Assembly: GCF_001187435.1 (NCBI RefSeq)
Contig: NZ_LFXA01000002.1
Coordinates: 558,001-622,000 of the forward strand
Direction: 5' to 3'
DNA from: Streptomyces caatingaensis
Lineage (GTDB): Bacteria > Actinomycetota > Actinomycetes > Streptomycetales > Streptomycetaceae
Length of the DNA stretch: 64,000 nt
Shown here: positions 16,696 through 26,303 of the stretch, in pieces
Layout of the letters: each line of letters starts with the position of its first letter
Position numbering within the stretch: the first letter of the stretch is position 1
The notes under the pieces: generated by a model
Database searches by the model: none
Told to the model about the DNA's origin: nothing
What the model saw: only the letters and a program-made list of their open reading frames with translations
Made by a program: the position numbers and the translations under genes

Positions 16696-17419
16696 CCTTG
16701 ATCCCGCCGCTGGTCGTGGTGAGGTCGAGCCGGTACGTGCCGGCCGGGTCCTGGGACACCCCGATGTCCTTGCCGCCGCTGGTCGTCTCGGCCGACACCC
16801 GGTACCGCGCGTCCGGCACGGTGAGGACGAGGCGCCCGCTGGACGTCTTCGCGGTCACGTCCTGCGGGACGGCGGAGGTCAGGGAGATCTCCCCGCTGGA
16901 CGTGGTCGCCCGGGTCCTGCCGCCCTTGAGGCCGCGGCCGGTGACCTTGCCGCTGCTCGCCTCGACGGTGACGTCCCCGTCGACCCCGTCGAGGTCGATG
17001 GCGCCGGAACTGGTCTTCACCCGCACCGCGCCGACGTTCGACAGCCTGACCTCACCGCTGCTGTTCTCCCCGGTCACCGGCAGCCCGGCCGGCACGTCCA
17101 CGGTGTAGCTCACCGAGCACTCGTCCCCGCAGTCAGCCAGCACGAGCGTGCCGTTCTCGACCCGGTGCGTGGCGCCCTCCGGCTTGTGGCCGTCGCGGTA
17201 TTCGACCTCGCGGTGGACGGTGACCTTGCCGAGGCCCGCCGTGCCGCGGACGCGGACGGCGCCGGAGTCGTTGTCCACCCGCACCGAGGTGATCCGCCCG
17301 CTCACGGTCGCGTCGTCCGCGAGGGTCCGGGACGGCGTCAGCGCGTCGCAGGCGCTCAGCCCCGCGACGGCGGCACCGGCGACCGCGAGGGCGGAGAGAA
17401 GACGGACGGTGCGGTGCAT
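16682..17419 (-). CDS. DUF4097 family beta-helical lipoprotein
   Basis: A 245-residue exported protein. It has a signal peptide with a lipobox (VAGLSAC, lipidated Cys at about residue 24). The mature part is a DUF4097 / adhesin-like beta-solenoid. Repeated S-S-G or T-S-G turns occur at regular intervals (NSSGEV, TSSGAI, ASSGKV, TSSGEI, TSSGRL, TSGG), each starting a short coil. It is expected on the outer face of the membrane. Function is unknown; such proteins are common next to envelope and regulatory genes in actinomycetes. Confidence 0.85.
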   Translation of the reverse strand: MHRTVRLLSALAVAGAAVAGLSACDALTPSRTLADDATVSGRITSVRVDNDSGAVRVRGTAGLGKVTVHREVEYRDGHKPEGATHRVENGTLVLADCGDECSVSYTVDVPAGLPVTGENSSGEVRLSNVGAVRVKTSSGAIDLDGVDGDVTVEASSGKVTGRGLKGGRTRATTSSGEISLTSAVPQDVTAKTSSGRLVLTVPDARYRVSAETTSGGKDIGVSQDPAGTYRLDLTTTSGGIKVTKS

Positions 17420-17584
17420 GGATGTTCCCCCGGGGAGTGCGGTGCGTGTGCGGCCGGGCCTCCGGGCCCGGCGACCGGGAACGCTACGGGGGCGGGCGGA
17501 GGCCGCGCCATGGGGAAAACCCCCGGTTCCGCGCGGGCGGTGGTGCCACCGCCCCCGCCGGACCCGCCCGGAGGGCCGCGCCGT

Positions 17585-18346
17585 TCAGCCGGCGGGCTCG
17601 CCCGTCCCGTACGTCGCCCGCAGCTCCTCCCTCAGGGACCGCTGGAACGCCGTCACCAGCGCCTGCACCACCAGCGGCGGCATGTGGGCCGAGAGCGACC
17701 TCATCGACTCCACCTCCCCGGGGTCCGTGGCGCCCGCCGCGTACGGCCCCCACACCTCCTCGTGGAAGAGCCGCGTGAGCTCGCGCGCCGTCGAGCGGGC
17801 GTGGGCGAGGAGGACGTCCCGGGCGGCGTGCAGGGTGTCCAGCGTCATCGGGACGGCGAGCAACTGGACGCCGATGCCGAGCAGTCCCGGGTCCGCCTGG
17901 AAGCGGACCTCCCCGCCGGCGCCCTCCTCGCGCCGGAGGACGTCCATCGCGACGAGCCGGTCGACGTCGTCGTCGGTCAGCGGGCGGCCCGCGCGCCGCT
18001 CCAGATCCGCCCGGGTGACCTCCGCCGCCGCGTCGGGCAGCCAGGAGGCCACGACGGCGCGGTGGATGGCCAGGTCGTCGGCGCTGAGGTCGTCCGGCAG
18101 GCGGTGCAGGTAGCGCTCGATGGCGGCCAGCGTGAGGCCCTGGTGCTGCAACTCCTCGATGAGCGCCAGCCGGGAGAGGTGCGCGGGGCCGTAACGGCCC
18201 ACGCGGCGCGGGCCGATGCAGGGCGGCGGGAGGAGACCGCGGGTGCTGTAGAAGCGGATGGTGCGCACCGTGACCCCGGCGCGGGCGGCCAGTTCGTCGA
18301 CGGTGAGGGACACCGGCTGCCCGGTGCCGTCCGTGGCCGTGCCCAT
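17585..18346 (-). CDS. MerR family transcriptional regulator
   Basis: A 253-residue regulator with an N-terminal MerR winged helix-turn-helix (LTVDELAARAGVTVRTIRFYSTRGLLPPP, then VGRYGPAHLSRLALIEELQHQGLTLAAIERYL, about residues 13-77). The long C-terminal helical domain has no metal-binding cysteines, so it is not a classical metal sensor and may sense an organic ligand. It begins 78 bp from the end of the M1 peptidase gene on the same strand, so the two could be co-transcribed. Confidence 0.88.
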   Translation of the reverse strand: MGTATDGTGQPVSLTVDELAARAGVTVRTIRFYSTRGLLPPPCIGPRRVGRYGPAHLSRLALIEELQHQGLTLAAIERYLHRLPDDLSADDLAIHRAVVASWLPDAAAEVTRADLERRAGRPLTDDDVDRLVAMDVLRREEGAGGEVRFQADPGLLGIGVQLLAVPMTLDTLHAARDVLLAHARSTARELTRLFHEEVWGPYAAGATDPGEVESMRSLSAHMPPLVVQALVTAFQRSLREELRATYGTGEPAG

Positions 18347-18424
18347 GCGCGGTGCCTCGCTCTCCCGGATCCGGTGTTCAACAGTAGGGGTGTACCACCG
18401 GATCCGGAAGGCCGGGCGGGCGCG

Positions 18425-19942
18425 TCAGTGCTGGTGCGCGGCGAGCGCGTCCCGGATCTGCTTCCAGGACCTGGGCTGCGCCGGCTTGCCCGCGGCGAGG
18501 GCGCGGGCCTTCGCCGCCGGCTTGCCGATGCCCGCCTTCGCCGCCTCCGCGGCACTCGGCTTCACCGTCGTGAACAGCCAGGTGTCGAAGAGCGGCTTGA
18601 GCTTCTTGCCGGAGACCTGCTCGGCGTAGGCGACGAAGTCCTGGACGGACGCGTTGCCGTAGCGGTTCTTCGCCGTCCAGCCCTTCAGGGTCTCGAAGAA
18701 GACCTTGTCGCCGACGGTGTTGCGGAACGCCTGGAGGGCGATGGCCCCGCGCTGGTAGACGGCGCCGTCGAACTGCTTGTCCGCGCCCGGGTCACCGGGC
18801 CTGACCGTCCAGAAGGGGTCGTTCGCCGGGTACAGCGCGTAGGTGTAGTCGGCGAGTTCCTGTGCGGTGCCCTCGCCCTCCTTCTCCGACCACAGCCACT
18901 GCGCGTAGGAGGCGAAGCCCTCGTTGACCCAGATGTCCCGCCAGTTCTTCACCGAGACGCTGTCGCCGAACCACTGGTGGGCCAGCTCGTGCACGACGAG
19001 CGAGACGTTGGCGCCGTTGGCGAAGGGCGCGGGGCTGTAGAACGGCCGCGTCTGGGTCTCCAGCGCGAAGCGCGTGGGGACCTTGGGGACGTAGCCGCCG
19101 GCCGCCGTGAAGGGGTACGGGCCGAAGACCGAGCTCTCCCAGTCGAGGACCTCGGAGGTGCGCTCGACACTGGCCTTGGCCGGGGCGAGGAGGTCGCCGA
19201 GGTCCTTGCTGTAGGCGTTGACGACGGGCAGGCCGTTGCTCGTGGTGTCCGTGGTGATCTCGAACTTGCCGACGGCCAGCGTGGTCAGGTACGGCGCCTG
19301 GGGCTGCGTGGAGCGCCAGTTGTAGCGCGTCCAGCCGAGCTTGGAGGTCTGGGAGGCGAGGACGCCGTTGCTGATGGCCTGGGTGCCGTCGGGGACGGCG
19401 ACGGAGACGTCGAAGGTGGCCTTGTCGCGCGGGTGGTCGTTGCTCGGGAACCACCAGGCGGCCGACTCCGGCTCCTGGGCGACGACCCCGCCGTCGGCGG
19501 TGCGCTGCCAGGCGGTGAATTTTCCGACCTTGACGGCGGAGGGCGTCCCGCTGTAACGGACCACGACGGTGAGGTGTTTGCCCTGCGGCAGGGCGGCGGG
19601 CGGGGTGATCTCCAGCTCGTGGACCCCGGTCCTCGCGAACGCGGCCTTCTTCCCGTTGACGAGGACCTCGTTGACGTCCAGCAGGAAGTCCAGGTTGAAG
19701 CGGGACAGCGCCTGCGTGGTGGTGGCGGTCAGCGTCGCCGTGCCCTCCAGCCGGTCCGTCGCCGGCTGGTACTTCAGCCGCAGGTCGTAGTGGGAGACGT
19801 CGTACCCGCCGTTGCCGGCGTCGGGGTAGTAGGAGTCGCCGAGGCCCGGCGCGCCGGGGGTGCCGTCGGCCGCCGAGGCGGGGACCCCGAGCAGCAGGAA
19901 GGCGGCGGCAGCGGCGCCGGGGACGAGGAGTCTGGGACGCAC
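18425..19942 (-). CDS. Secreted M1 family zinc metallopeptidase
   Basis: A 505-residue exported M1 (gluzincin) aminopeptidase. A Sec-type signal peptide covers about residues 1-28 (RPRLLVPGAAAAAFLLLGVPASA). The N-terminal beta domain follows, then the catalytic domain with zinc motif HELAHQWFGD (His318, His322) and E341 in NEGFASY. It lacks the large C-terminal ARM-repeat domain of PepN, as usual for secreted short M1 enzymes. The GTG at 19942 was chosen because TTGGAG precedes it; the upstream TTG at 19954 overlaps that site. Likely roles are trimming of extracellular peptides. A paralogue lies at 30328-31755. Confidence 0.9.
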   Translation of the reverse strand: MRPRLLVPGAAAAAFLLLGVPASAADGTPGAPGLGDSYYPDAGNGGYDVSHYDLRLKYQPATDRLEGTATLTATTTQALSRFNLDFLLDVNEVLVNGKKAAFARTGVHELEITPPAALPQGKHLTVVVRYSGTPSAVKVGKFTAWQRTADGGVVAQEPESAAWWFPSNDHPRDKATFDVSVAVPDGTQAISNGVLASQTSKLGWTRYNWRSTQPQAPYLTTLAVGKFEITTDTTSNGLPVVNAYSKDLGDLLAPAKASVERTSEVLDWESSVFGPYPFTAAGGYVPKVPTRFALETQTRPFYSPAPFANGANVSLVVHELAHQWFGDSVSVKNWRDIWVNEGFASYAQWLWSEKEGEGTAQELADYTYALYPANDPFWTVRPGDPGADKQFDGAVYQRGAIALQAFRNTVGDKVFFETLKGWTAKNRYGNASVQDFVAYAEQVSGKKLKPLFDTWLFTTVKPSAAEAAKAGIGKPAAKARALAAGKPAQPRSWKQIRDALAAHQH

Positions 19943-20220
19943 GGGACACTCCAACTCATAGGGGGTGGACGGCCGGTGGCGCCGGCCGCGCGGGAGAGGA
20001 AGATCGCTCGCAGCCTATGCACTCATCGCGCCGCTGGGAATGTCCATGTCGAATCCGGACATGTGACTGACATCCGGCCGTCATCGCGGAGGGCGGACAC
20101 CCCATGGAGCGAACGAATCCGGCCACCGAAAGGCCCTGGCGGACCGTTCCGTCACCGGTCGGGGTGATCGGACGCCGGGACCGCCCCGCGCGCCGCCCGT
20201 CAGTCCTACGATCACCGGAC

Positions 20221-21033
20221 ATGGCCCAACAAACGCTGTCGCGCCCCTGGTCGGACGTGGATGCCAGTGCCGACCCCGCCCACCTGGTCACCACCCTGCG
20301 GCGGCGCACCCGTTCGCCGTTCCACGCCTCCTACAAACGCCGGCTGCGCACGCTGCTGCACGCCCGCCCCGGCGGGCTGTTCCTCGACGTGGGCGCCGGC
20401 CCCGGCACGACGGCGCTCGCGCTGGCCGCCGAGACCGGGGCCCGCACGGTCGCCGCCGACCTCTCCCTGGCCATGGCCGGAGCGGCCCGCGCGGGCGGCG
20501 TCGGCGCGGCGCTGGTGGCCGACGCCCACCATCTGCCGTTCCGCGCCGGGACTTTCGACGGCGCGTGGGCCGACCTCGTCCTCCAGCACGTGGCCGATCC
20601 CGGCCGGGTCATCGACGAGATGCTGCGCGTCGTGCTGCCCGGCGGACGCCTCGTCCTCGCCGCCCTCGACTACGGCACCCAGGTGCTCGACATCGGCGAC
20701 CCCGAACTCGCCCGCCGCGTCCTCGCGTTGCGCGTCGACGACGGGGTCCGCGGCGGGGCGCTCGCCCACCAGCAGCCCGCCATGCTCGTCGAACGGGGCC
20801 TGGACGACGTGGCGGCCGAGGCGCACACGCTGGTCGTCCGCGACCCGCGCACCGTCGACCACGTCCACGGCATCCGCGACTGGGCCCGTACCGCGGCCCA
20901 CCAGGGGCATCTCGCCCCGGCCGACGCCGACCGCTTCGTCCGCCGCTTCGACGAGGCCGCGGCGACCGGCCGCTTCACCTACGCGGTGACGTTCTTCCTC
21001 ACCTCCGCCACCGTGCCCGGCGGCCGGCGCTGA
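20221..21033 (+). CDS. SAM-dependent class I methyltransferase
   Basis: A 270-residue methyltransferase of the UbiE/Methyltransf_11 type. The SAM-binding motif I is LFLDVGAGPGTTALALAAETG (about 57-77), with the acidic loop TVAADLS, motif II ADAHHLPFRAGTFDGAWADLVLQH and motif III VLPGGRLVLAALD. The methyl acceptor is unknown; small molecules or lipids are usual. TACGAT lies 8 nt before the ATG at 20221, consistent with a leaderless transcript. An in-frame ATG at 20104 after GGAGGG would add 39 poorly conserved-looking residues. Confidence 0.85.
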   Translation: MAQQTLSRPWSDVDASADPAHLVTTLRRRTRSPFHASYKRRLRTLLHARPGGLFLDVGAGPGTTALALAAETGARTVAADLSLAMAGAARAGGVGAALVADAHHLPFRAGTFDGAWADLVLQHVADPGRVIDEMLRVVLPGGRLVLAALDYGTQVLDIGDPELARRVLALRVDDGVRGGALAHQQPAMLVERGLDDVAAEAHTLVVRDPRTVDHVHGIRDWARTAAHQGHLAPADADRFVRRFDEAAATGRFTYAVTFFLTSATVPGGRR

Positions 21034-21111
21034 CCCCGCGCGGCGGGCCGTGACCCGGAACTCCCGCCACACCCCTTCTGCGCCGGAGCCGGCCCGCGTA
21101 CTGTCCCGCCC

Positions 21112-23082
21112 GTGCCGAAACCCACACGGAACACCCGCATACCCTGGGCCACCCTCGTCGCGACGGCCCTGACCGCCCTGCTGGCCGTCCTCCTCCCGCC
21201 GCCCGGTCCCGCGCACGCCGCGTCCGGCCCCGGGCGCGCCGGGGAGAGCAGACCCGTCCACTCCTACGACCGCGCCGTCCGCGAGTCGGTGTGGGTGGAG
21301 GTCAGGACCTCCGCCCGCCGCACCGACCGGGTCGCCGTGGACATCGTCCGGCCCCGCGAACCCGCCCAACAGGGCCGCCGCGTACCGGTGATCATGGACG
21401 CCAGTCCGTACTACGCGTGCTGCGGCCGGGGCAACGAGAGCCAGAAGAAGACGTACGACGAACACGGCGATCCCGTCCAGTTCCCCCTCTACTACGACAA
21501 CTACTTCGTGCCCCGCGGCTACGCCGTCGTCCTGGTCGACCTCGCCGGCACCAACCGCTCCGACGGCTGCGTCGACGTCGGCGGGCGCTCCGACGTCCAG
21601 TCCGCCAAGGCCGTCGTCGACTGGCTCAACGGCCGGGCGCGCGGCTACCGTTCGCGCACCGGCGACACACCCGTCACGGCCGGGTGGTCGACCGGCGCCG
21701 TCGGCATGATCGGCAAGAGCTACGACGGCACCGTCGCCAACGCGGTGGCCGCCACCGGCGTGGACGGGCTGCGGACCATCGTCCCGATCGGCGCCATCTC
21801 CTCCTGGTACGACTACTACTTCGCCAAGGGAGCCGCCCTCTTCGGCAGCGGCCCCGACGGGCTCGCCTCCCGCGTCGAGAGCGACGGGGCGCGCGCCCGC
21901 TGTGCCGCGGTCCAGCGCAGGCTCGTGGAGGGCGCGCCACGCAACGGCGACTGGACGCCGCTGTGGAGCGAGCGCGACTACGTCCGCGACGCGGGACGGG
22001 TGAAGGCGAGCGTCTTCGCGGTGCACGGCCTGCAGGACCTCAACGTCCGCACCAAGCACCTCGGTCAGTGGTGGGACGCGCTCGCCGCGCACGGCGTCGA
22101 GCGCAAGATCTGGCTGTCGACGGCCGGGCACGTGGACCCCTTCGACTTCCGCCGCGAGGCGTGGGTGCCCACCCTGCACCGCTGGTTCGACCACTACCTG
22201 ATGGGCTACGACAACGGCGTCGAGCGCGAGCCGATGGCCGACGTCGAGCGCGCGCCCGACCAGTGGACCACCGACCGCGTCTGGCCGCCGGCCGGCACCC
22301 GGACGACGACCCTGCGGCCGGCCGCCGGACCGGTCGCCGGTGTCGGCACGCTCGGCCTCGGCCAGGCCGCGCCGGGCACGACCGCGCGGTTCACCGACGA
22401 TCCGCGGCGGAGCGAGGCCGACTGGTCGGCGGCGGCCGACCGGGCGACGCCCGACAAGGCCGGGTTCGTCACCCGCCCGCTCACCCGCGATCTGCGGCTG
22501 TCCGGCTCGTCGGCGGTGCGGCTGCGCGTGACGCCGTCCACGTCGTCCGCCCGTCTGTCCGCCGTTCTCGTCGACCTGGGCCCGGCCGCCGTCCGCGACT
22601 ACGCGGGGGACGGGGAGGGCATCCGGACCCTGCCCGACCGCACCTGCTGGGGCGCCGGCACGGCGGGTGACACCGGCTGCTTCCAGCGCACCGAGGCGGA
22701 CGTCAAGCGGGTCGACCACACCGTCTTCAGCCGCGGCTGGGCGGACCTCGGTCACTGGGCGTCCGCCCGGCACGGCCGGGCCGTGACCCCCGGCCGCCCC
22801 TACACCATCACCCTCGACCTGGCCGCCGCCGACCACGTCGTCCCGGCCGGGCACCGGCTGGCGCTGATCGTCGCGGGCACGGACGCCGGGCTGATCGAAC
22901 CCGCCTCCACGACACCGCGGTTGACCGTCGACCTCCACGCGACCTCGGCCGGCCTGCCGCTCGTCGGCGGCTACCGGGCCTTCGTCCGCGCCACCTCGGG
23001 CGCCGCCGTCGCGCCGTCGCCCGCCCCGGAGCACCCGCGCGGCGTGCGGGTGCCGGTGCCGTCGCTCACGCGCCTTCCCTGA
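21112..23082 (+). CDS. Secreted CocE/NonD (S15 Xaa-Pro dipeptidyl-peptidase) family hydrolase
   Basis: A 656-residue exported serine hydrolase. A signal peptide occupies about 1-37 (ATLVATALTALLAVLLPPPGPAHAA). The alpha/beta hydrolase has the nucleophile motif GMIGKSYDG, the acid in GLQDLN and the His in STAGHVDPFDF. The C-terminal jelly-roll domain (SGSSAVRLRVTPSTSSARLSAVLVDLGP...VPAGHRLALIVAGTD) is characteristic of the X-Pro dipeptidyl-peptidase/cocaine-esterase family. It would remove X-Pro dipeptides or hydrolyse esters outside the cell. The GTG start at 21112 has TACTGT 7 nt upstream and no Shine-Dalgarno. Confidence 0.88.
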   Translation: MPKPTRNTRIPWATLVATALTALLAVLLPPPGPAHAASGPGRAGESRPVHSYDRAVRESVWVEVRTSARRTDRVAVDIVRPREPAQQGRRVPVIMDASPYYACCGRGNESQKKTYDEHGDPVQFPLYYDNYFVPRGYAVVLVDLAGTNRSDGCVDVGGRSDVQSAKAVVDWLNGRARGYRSRTGDTPVTAGWSTGAVGMIGKSYDGTVANAVAATGVDGLRTIVPIGAISSWYDYYFAKGAALFGSGPDGLASRVESDGARARCAAVQRRLVEGAPRNGDWTPLWSERDYVRDAGRVKASVFAVHGLQDLNVRTKHLGQWWDALAAHGVERKIWLSTAGHVDPFDFRREAWVPTLHRWFDHYLMGYDNGVEREPMADVERAPDQWTTDRVWPPAGTRTTTLRPAAGPVAGVGTLGLGQAAPGTTARFTDDPRRSEADWSAAADRATPDKAGFVTRPLTRDLRLSGSSAVRLRVTPSTSSARLSAVLVDLGPAAVRDYAGDGEGIRTLPDRTCWGAGTAGDTGCFQRTEADVKRVDHTVFSRGWADLGHWASARHGRAVTPGRPYTITLDLAAADHVVPAGHRLALIVAGTDAGLIEPASTTPRLTVDLHATSAGLPLVGGYRAFVRATSGAAVAPSPAPEHPRGVRVPVPSLTRLP

Positions 23083-23118
23083 GGGCGTGGGTACGGGCCC
23101 GGGGCGCTGGGCCCTCCC

Positions 23119-24090
23119 TCAGGCGCCAGCGCCGAGCACGAGCTCCACGGCCTCCCGCGCGCAGCCCCAGGAGGCCGTGACGCCCGCGCCGCCGTGGCCG
23201 TAGTTGTGCACCAACAGGGCGCCGCCCGGCAGCCGTCGCGGGTCCGGCTCCAGCCGGACCCGGTGGCGCGCCGGGCGCAGGCCCACCCGGTGCGCCACCA
23301 CCCGGGACGCCGTCAGGCCCGGACACACCCGGGCGCAGCGGGCGATCAGCGCCTGGGCCACGGCCGGTGACGGCGTCCGGTCCCAGACGTGGGGGCGCGC
23401 CGTGCCGCCGAGGACGAGGCCGTACGGCTGGGGCAGGAGATAGAGCGTGTCGGCCGCCCGGTCGTCGGTCGCGGCCGCGAACCACTCGGTCACGCCCGGG
23501 TTCTCCACGACGACCAGCTGCCCCTGCACCGGGTGGACGTGCGGGTCCGCCGCGAGGTGACCGGCGCCCAGGCCGGCGCAGTTGACGACGACGGGCGCGG
23601 ACCGGCCCGCGTCGGCGAGGGAGTTGACCGGGCGCAGGGTGACGGTCCCGCCTGCCTCCCCCAGGCGCCGCTGCAGATACCCCAGATGGGCGGGCATGTC
23701 GACGAGCGGCAGCCGGGCGCGGACGGCGCGGTCCCAGCCCTTGGGGACCTCCCGCGGCGGGGCGTCCCGCAGGCCGGGCACCTGCCGGGCCCAGGCGCCC
23801 AGTCCGGCCACGGAGGTACCCGCCTCCGTCCCGTCCGTCAGCCGGACGCCCGTCCCGCCGGGGTCGCGCGCCAGCTCCGTCAGTACGGCGAGGGAGGCGA
23901 GCGACCACGCGGCGACGCGGTCGGCGGGCTCGATCCGGTACGGCCACCACAGCCCTCCGGCCACCGCCGACGTCGTCTGCGCCGCCGTCTCGCGGGTCCA
24001 CACCTCGACCCGCGCCCCGCGCTCCGCCAGGAGGACGGCGGTGGTCAGGCCGATCACTCCCGATCCCACCACGATCACATCGCTTGCCAT
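23119..24090 (-). CDS. D-amino-acid oxidase (FAD-dependent)
   Basis: A 323-residue DAAO-family flavoenzyme. It begins with the FAD-binding motif VIVVGSGVIGLTTAVLLAERG. It also contains the substrate-site segments VVNCAGLGAG and HRVGLRPARHRVRLE (with the carboxylate-binding Arg). The family C-terminal signature is HNYGHGGAGVTASWGCAREAVELV. It oxidises D-amino acids to keto acids, ammonia and hydrogen peroxide; D-Ala from cell-wall turnover is a likely substrate but cannot be read from the sequence. The ATG at 24090 is the natural start because the Rossmann strand follows at once. Confidence 0.9.
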   Translation of the reverse strand: MASDVIVVGSGVIGLTTAVLLAERGARVEVWTRETAAQTTSAVAGGLWWPYRIEPADRVAAWSLASLAVLTELARDPGGTGVRLTDGTEAGTSVAGLGAWARQVPGLRDAPPREVPKGWDRAVRARLPLVDMPAHLGYLQRRLGEAGGTVTLRPVNSLADAGRSAPVVVNCAGLGAGHLAADPHVHPVQGQLVVVENPGVTEWFAAATDDRAADTLYLLPQPYGLVLGGTARPHVWDRTPSPAVAQALIARCARVCPGLTASRVVAHRVGLRPARHRVRLEPDPRRLPGGALLVHNYGHGGAGVTASWGCAREAVELVLGAGA

Positions 24091-24329
24091 GGCCCGAAGG
24101 TACCCGCCGGGGAGGGGAGTTGGGGACGTTGCCCGGGGCCCGGCGCGGGCTCGGGGGCGTGCGGGCGGGGCCGGGGGCGTGCGGGGTGGTCTTCCGGTGG
24201 CCGCGGTGCGGCGGGGGCGCGCCGTGCGGTGCGCAGGGCTCGTGGGGGCGGCTCGCTGGTGGCGGTGGCGGGTCCGGGCGAAAACCCCTTCGGGGGCGGC
24301 CCTGCCGGGCCGGTAGGCTCGGGGCCGCC

Positions 24330-26060
24330 ATGAACGCCACTCTCGTCGCCAAGAACCTCTCCGCCGGCCACGGCGACCGCACCCTCTTCTCCGGGCTCGA
24401 CCTCGTCGTCGCCCCCGGCGAAGTGATCGGCCTCGTCGGGGCCAACGGAGCGGGCAAGTCCACCCTCCTCCGCCTCCTCGCCGGCGCGGGAGCAGCCGCG
24501 AGCGGGCCGGGCCTGCCGGCCGCCGCGGCGGCCGAAGGCGAAAGCACCCACGCGGGCCCGAGCGGAGCCGCAAGCCGCGGTACCGCCGGACACGACGGCA
24601 CCCTCCGCCTCAGCCCGCCCACCGCCACCATCGGCTACCTCCCGCAGGAGCCGGACCGCCGCCCGGGCGAGAGCGTCGGCGCGTTCCTGGCGCGCAGGAC
24701 CGGCGTCGCCGAGGCCCAGGCGGCGCTGGACGCCGCGACGGAGGCGCTCGTCGAGGGCGCGAAGGGCGCCGACGACGCGTACGCGACGGCCCTGGAGCGC
24801 TGGCTGGCCCTCGGCGGCGCCGATCTCGACGACCGCGCCGAGGAGGTCGTCGCCGAACTCGGCCTCACCGTCGGCCTGGACCGCCCCATGACGAGCCTGT
24901 CCGGCGGCCAGGCCGCCCGCGCCGGCCTCGCCTCCCTCCTCCTCAGCCGCTACGACGTCTTCCTCCTGGACGAGCCGACCAACGACCTCGACCTGGACGG
25001 CCTGGACCGACTGGAGCGGTTCGTCACCGGGCTGCGCGCCGGCACGGTCCTGGTCAGCCATGACCGCGAGTTCCTCACCCGCACCGTCGACAAGGTGCTG
25101 GAGCTCGACCTCGCGCAGCAGCAGGTCACGCTCTACGGCGGCGGCTACGCGGCGTACCTGGAGGAGCGCGCGCGGGCCCGCCGGCACGCCCGCGAGGCGT
25201 ACGAGGAGTACGCGGACACCCGCGCCGCCCTGGAGGCCCGCGCCCGCACCCAGCGGAACTGGATGGAGAAGGGCGTCCGCAACGCCCGCCGCAAGTCGAC
25301 CGACAACGACAAGATCGGCCGCAAGTTCCGCGCGGAGGCCACGGAGAAGCAGGCGGCGAAGGCCCGGCAGACGGAGCGGCTGATCGAGCGGCTGGAGACC
25401 GTCGAGGAGCCGCGCAAGGAGTGGGAGCTGCGGATGGAGATCGCCGCGGCGCCCCGCTCGGGCGCCGTGGTGGCGACCCTGCGCGGCGCCGAGGCCCGCC
25501 GCGGCACGTTCGCCTTCGGCCCGGTGGACCTCCAGATCGACTGGGCGGACCGGGTCGCGGTGACGGGCGCCAACGGCTCGGGCAAGTCGACCCTGCTGGC
25601 CGCCCTGCTCGGCAGGCTCCCGCTGGACGCGGGCACCGCGTCCCTCGGCCCCGGCGTGGTCGTCGGCGAGGTCGACCAGGCCCGGGCGCTGTTCCTGGGG
25701 ACGGAGACGCTGCTCGACGCCTTCGGGGCGGCGGTCCCGGAGCTCGTCCCCGCCGACGTCCGCACGCTGCTGGCCAAGTTCGGCCTCAAGGCCGGCCACG
25801 TGCTGCGCCCCGCCGCGACGCTCTCGCCGGGCGAGCGGACGCGGGCCGCGCTCGCCCTGCTCCAGGCGCGGGGCGTGAACCTGCTCGTCCTCGACGAGCC
25901 CACCAACCACCTCGACCTGCCGGCCATCGAGCAGCTGGAGTCCGCCCTGGCCTCGTACACCGGGACGCTCCTCGTCGTCACCCACGACCGGCGGATGCTC
26001 GACGCCGTGCACACCACCCGCAGGATCGAGGTCGAGGCGGGCCGCATTATCGAGCACTGA
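24330..26060 (+). CDS. ABC-F family ATPase (ribosome-associated type)
   Basis: A 576-residue protein with two ABC ATPase domains and no membrane segment. Domain 1 has Walker A GANGAGKST, signature LSGGQ and Walker B VFLLDEPTNDLD. Domain 2 has Walker A GANGSGKST, signature LSPGE and Walker B LLVLDEPTNHLD. A charged linker joins them (ERARARRHAREAYEEY...RKSTDNDKIGRKFR). ABC-F proteins act on ribosomes and some give antibiotic protection. After the first Walker A there is an insertion of about 45 Ala/Gly-rich residues (roughly 52-93), absent from most relatives. TAGGCT lies 10 nt before the ATG, suggesting leaderless transcription. Confidence 0.9.
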   Translation: MNATLVAKNLSAGHGDRTLFSGLDLVVAPGEVIGLVGANGAGKSTLLRLLAGAGAAASGPGLPAAAAAEGESTHAGPSGAASRGTAGHDGTLRLSPPTATIGYLPQEPDRRPGESVGAFLARRTGVAEAQAALDAATEALVEGAKGADDAYATALERWLALGGADLDDRAEEVVAELGLTVGLDRPMTSLSGGQAARAGLASLLLSRYDVFLLDEPTNDLDLDGLDRLERFVTGLRAGTVLVSHDREFLTRTVDKVLELDLAQQQVTLYGGGYAAYLEERARARRHAREAYEEYADTRAALEARARTQRNWMEKGVRNARRKSTDNDKIGRKFRAEATEKQAAKARQTERLIERLETVEEPRKEWELRMEIAAAPRSGAVVATLRGAEARRGTFAFGPVDLQIDWADRVAVTGANGSGKSTLLAALLGRLPLDAGTASLGPGVVVGEVDQARALFLGTETLLDAFGAAVPELVPADVRTLLAKFGLKAGHVLRPAATLSPGERTRAALALLQARGVNLLVLDEPTNHLDLPAIEQLESALASYTGTLLVVTHDRRMLDAVHTTRRIEVEAGRIIEH

Positions 26061-26166
26061 GGCCCTGGAGCCTCCTCCTGGAGGCCCGAACGGGCGAATC
26101 TCCTCCCGAAAACAGCCTCAGCCGCAGGTCAACTCTTCGTCAAGGAGCGGGGGCCGTCCCCTGCCG

Positions 26167-26184
26167 GGAAAACCGTGGTTTTCC
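26167..26184. promoter_or_regulatory. 18-bp perfect palindrome, possible operator
   Basis: GGAAAACCGTGGTTTTCC has 8-bp arms and a 2-bp centre. It lies 107 bp after the ABC-F stop and about 63 bp before the putative -35 of the pls-like gene. No T-tract follows, so a regulator-binding site is more likely than a terminator. Confidence 0.5.
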
Positions 26185-26246
26185 GGAGGAACGGCACGTA
26201 CGGTGGGAAAGGAGTCCGCCCCGACGCAGCTCCGCCAGGTGTTCGG

Positions 26247-26275
26247 TTTACGGAACATTGGCCTCTTCATACGAA
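26247..26275 (+). promoter_or_regulatory. Putative vegetative-type promoter of the pls-like gene
   Basis: TTTACG (26247-26252) and TACGAA (26270-26275) are spaced by 17 bp. Transcription from here would give a leader of about 75 nt containing the downstream hairpin. The match to consensus is only moderate. Confidence 0.4.
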
Positions 26276-26303
26276 CCCGTGGGTGCGGAGAGACGTCTGT
26301 GGG

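Noticed and set aside
19943..19954. TTG 19954 as start of the first M1 peptidase
   Set aside because: The TTGGAG here is itself the ribosome site for GTG 19942, which gives a cleaner signal peptide.
26167..26184. Palindrome as a terminator of the ABC-F gene
   Set aside because: Loop of 2 nt and no T-tract, 107 bp after the stop; an operator fits better.
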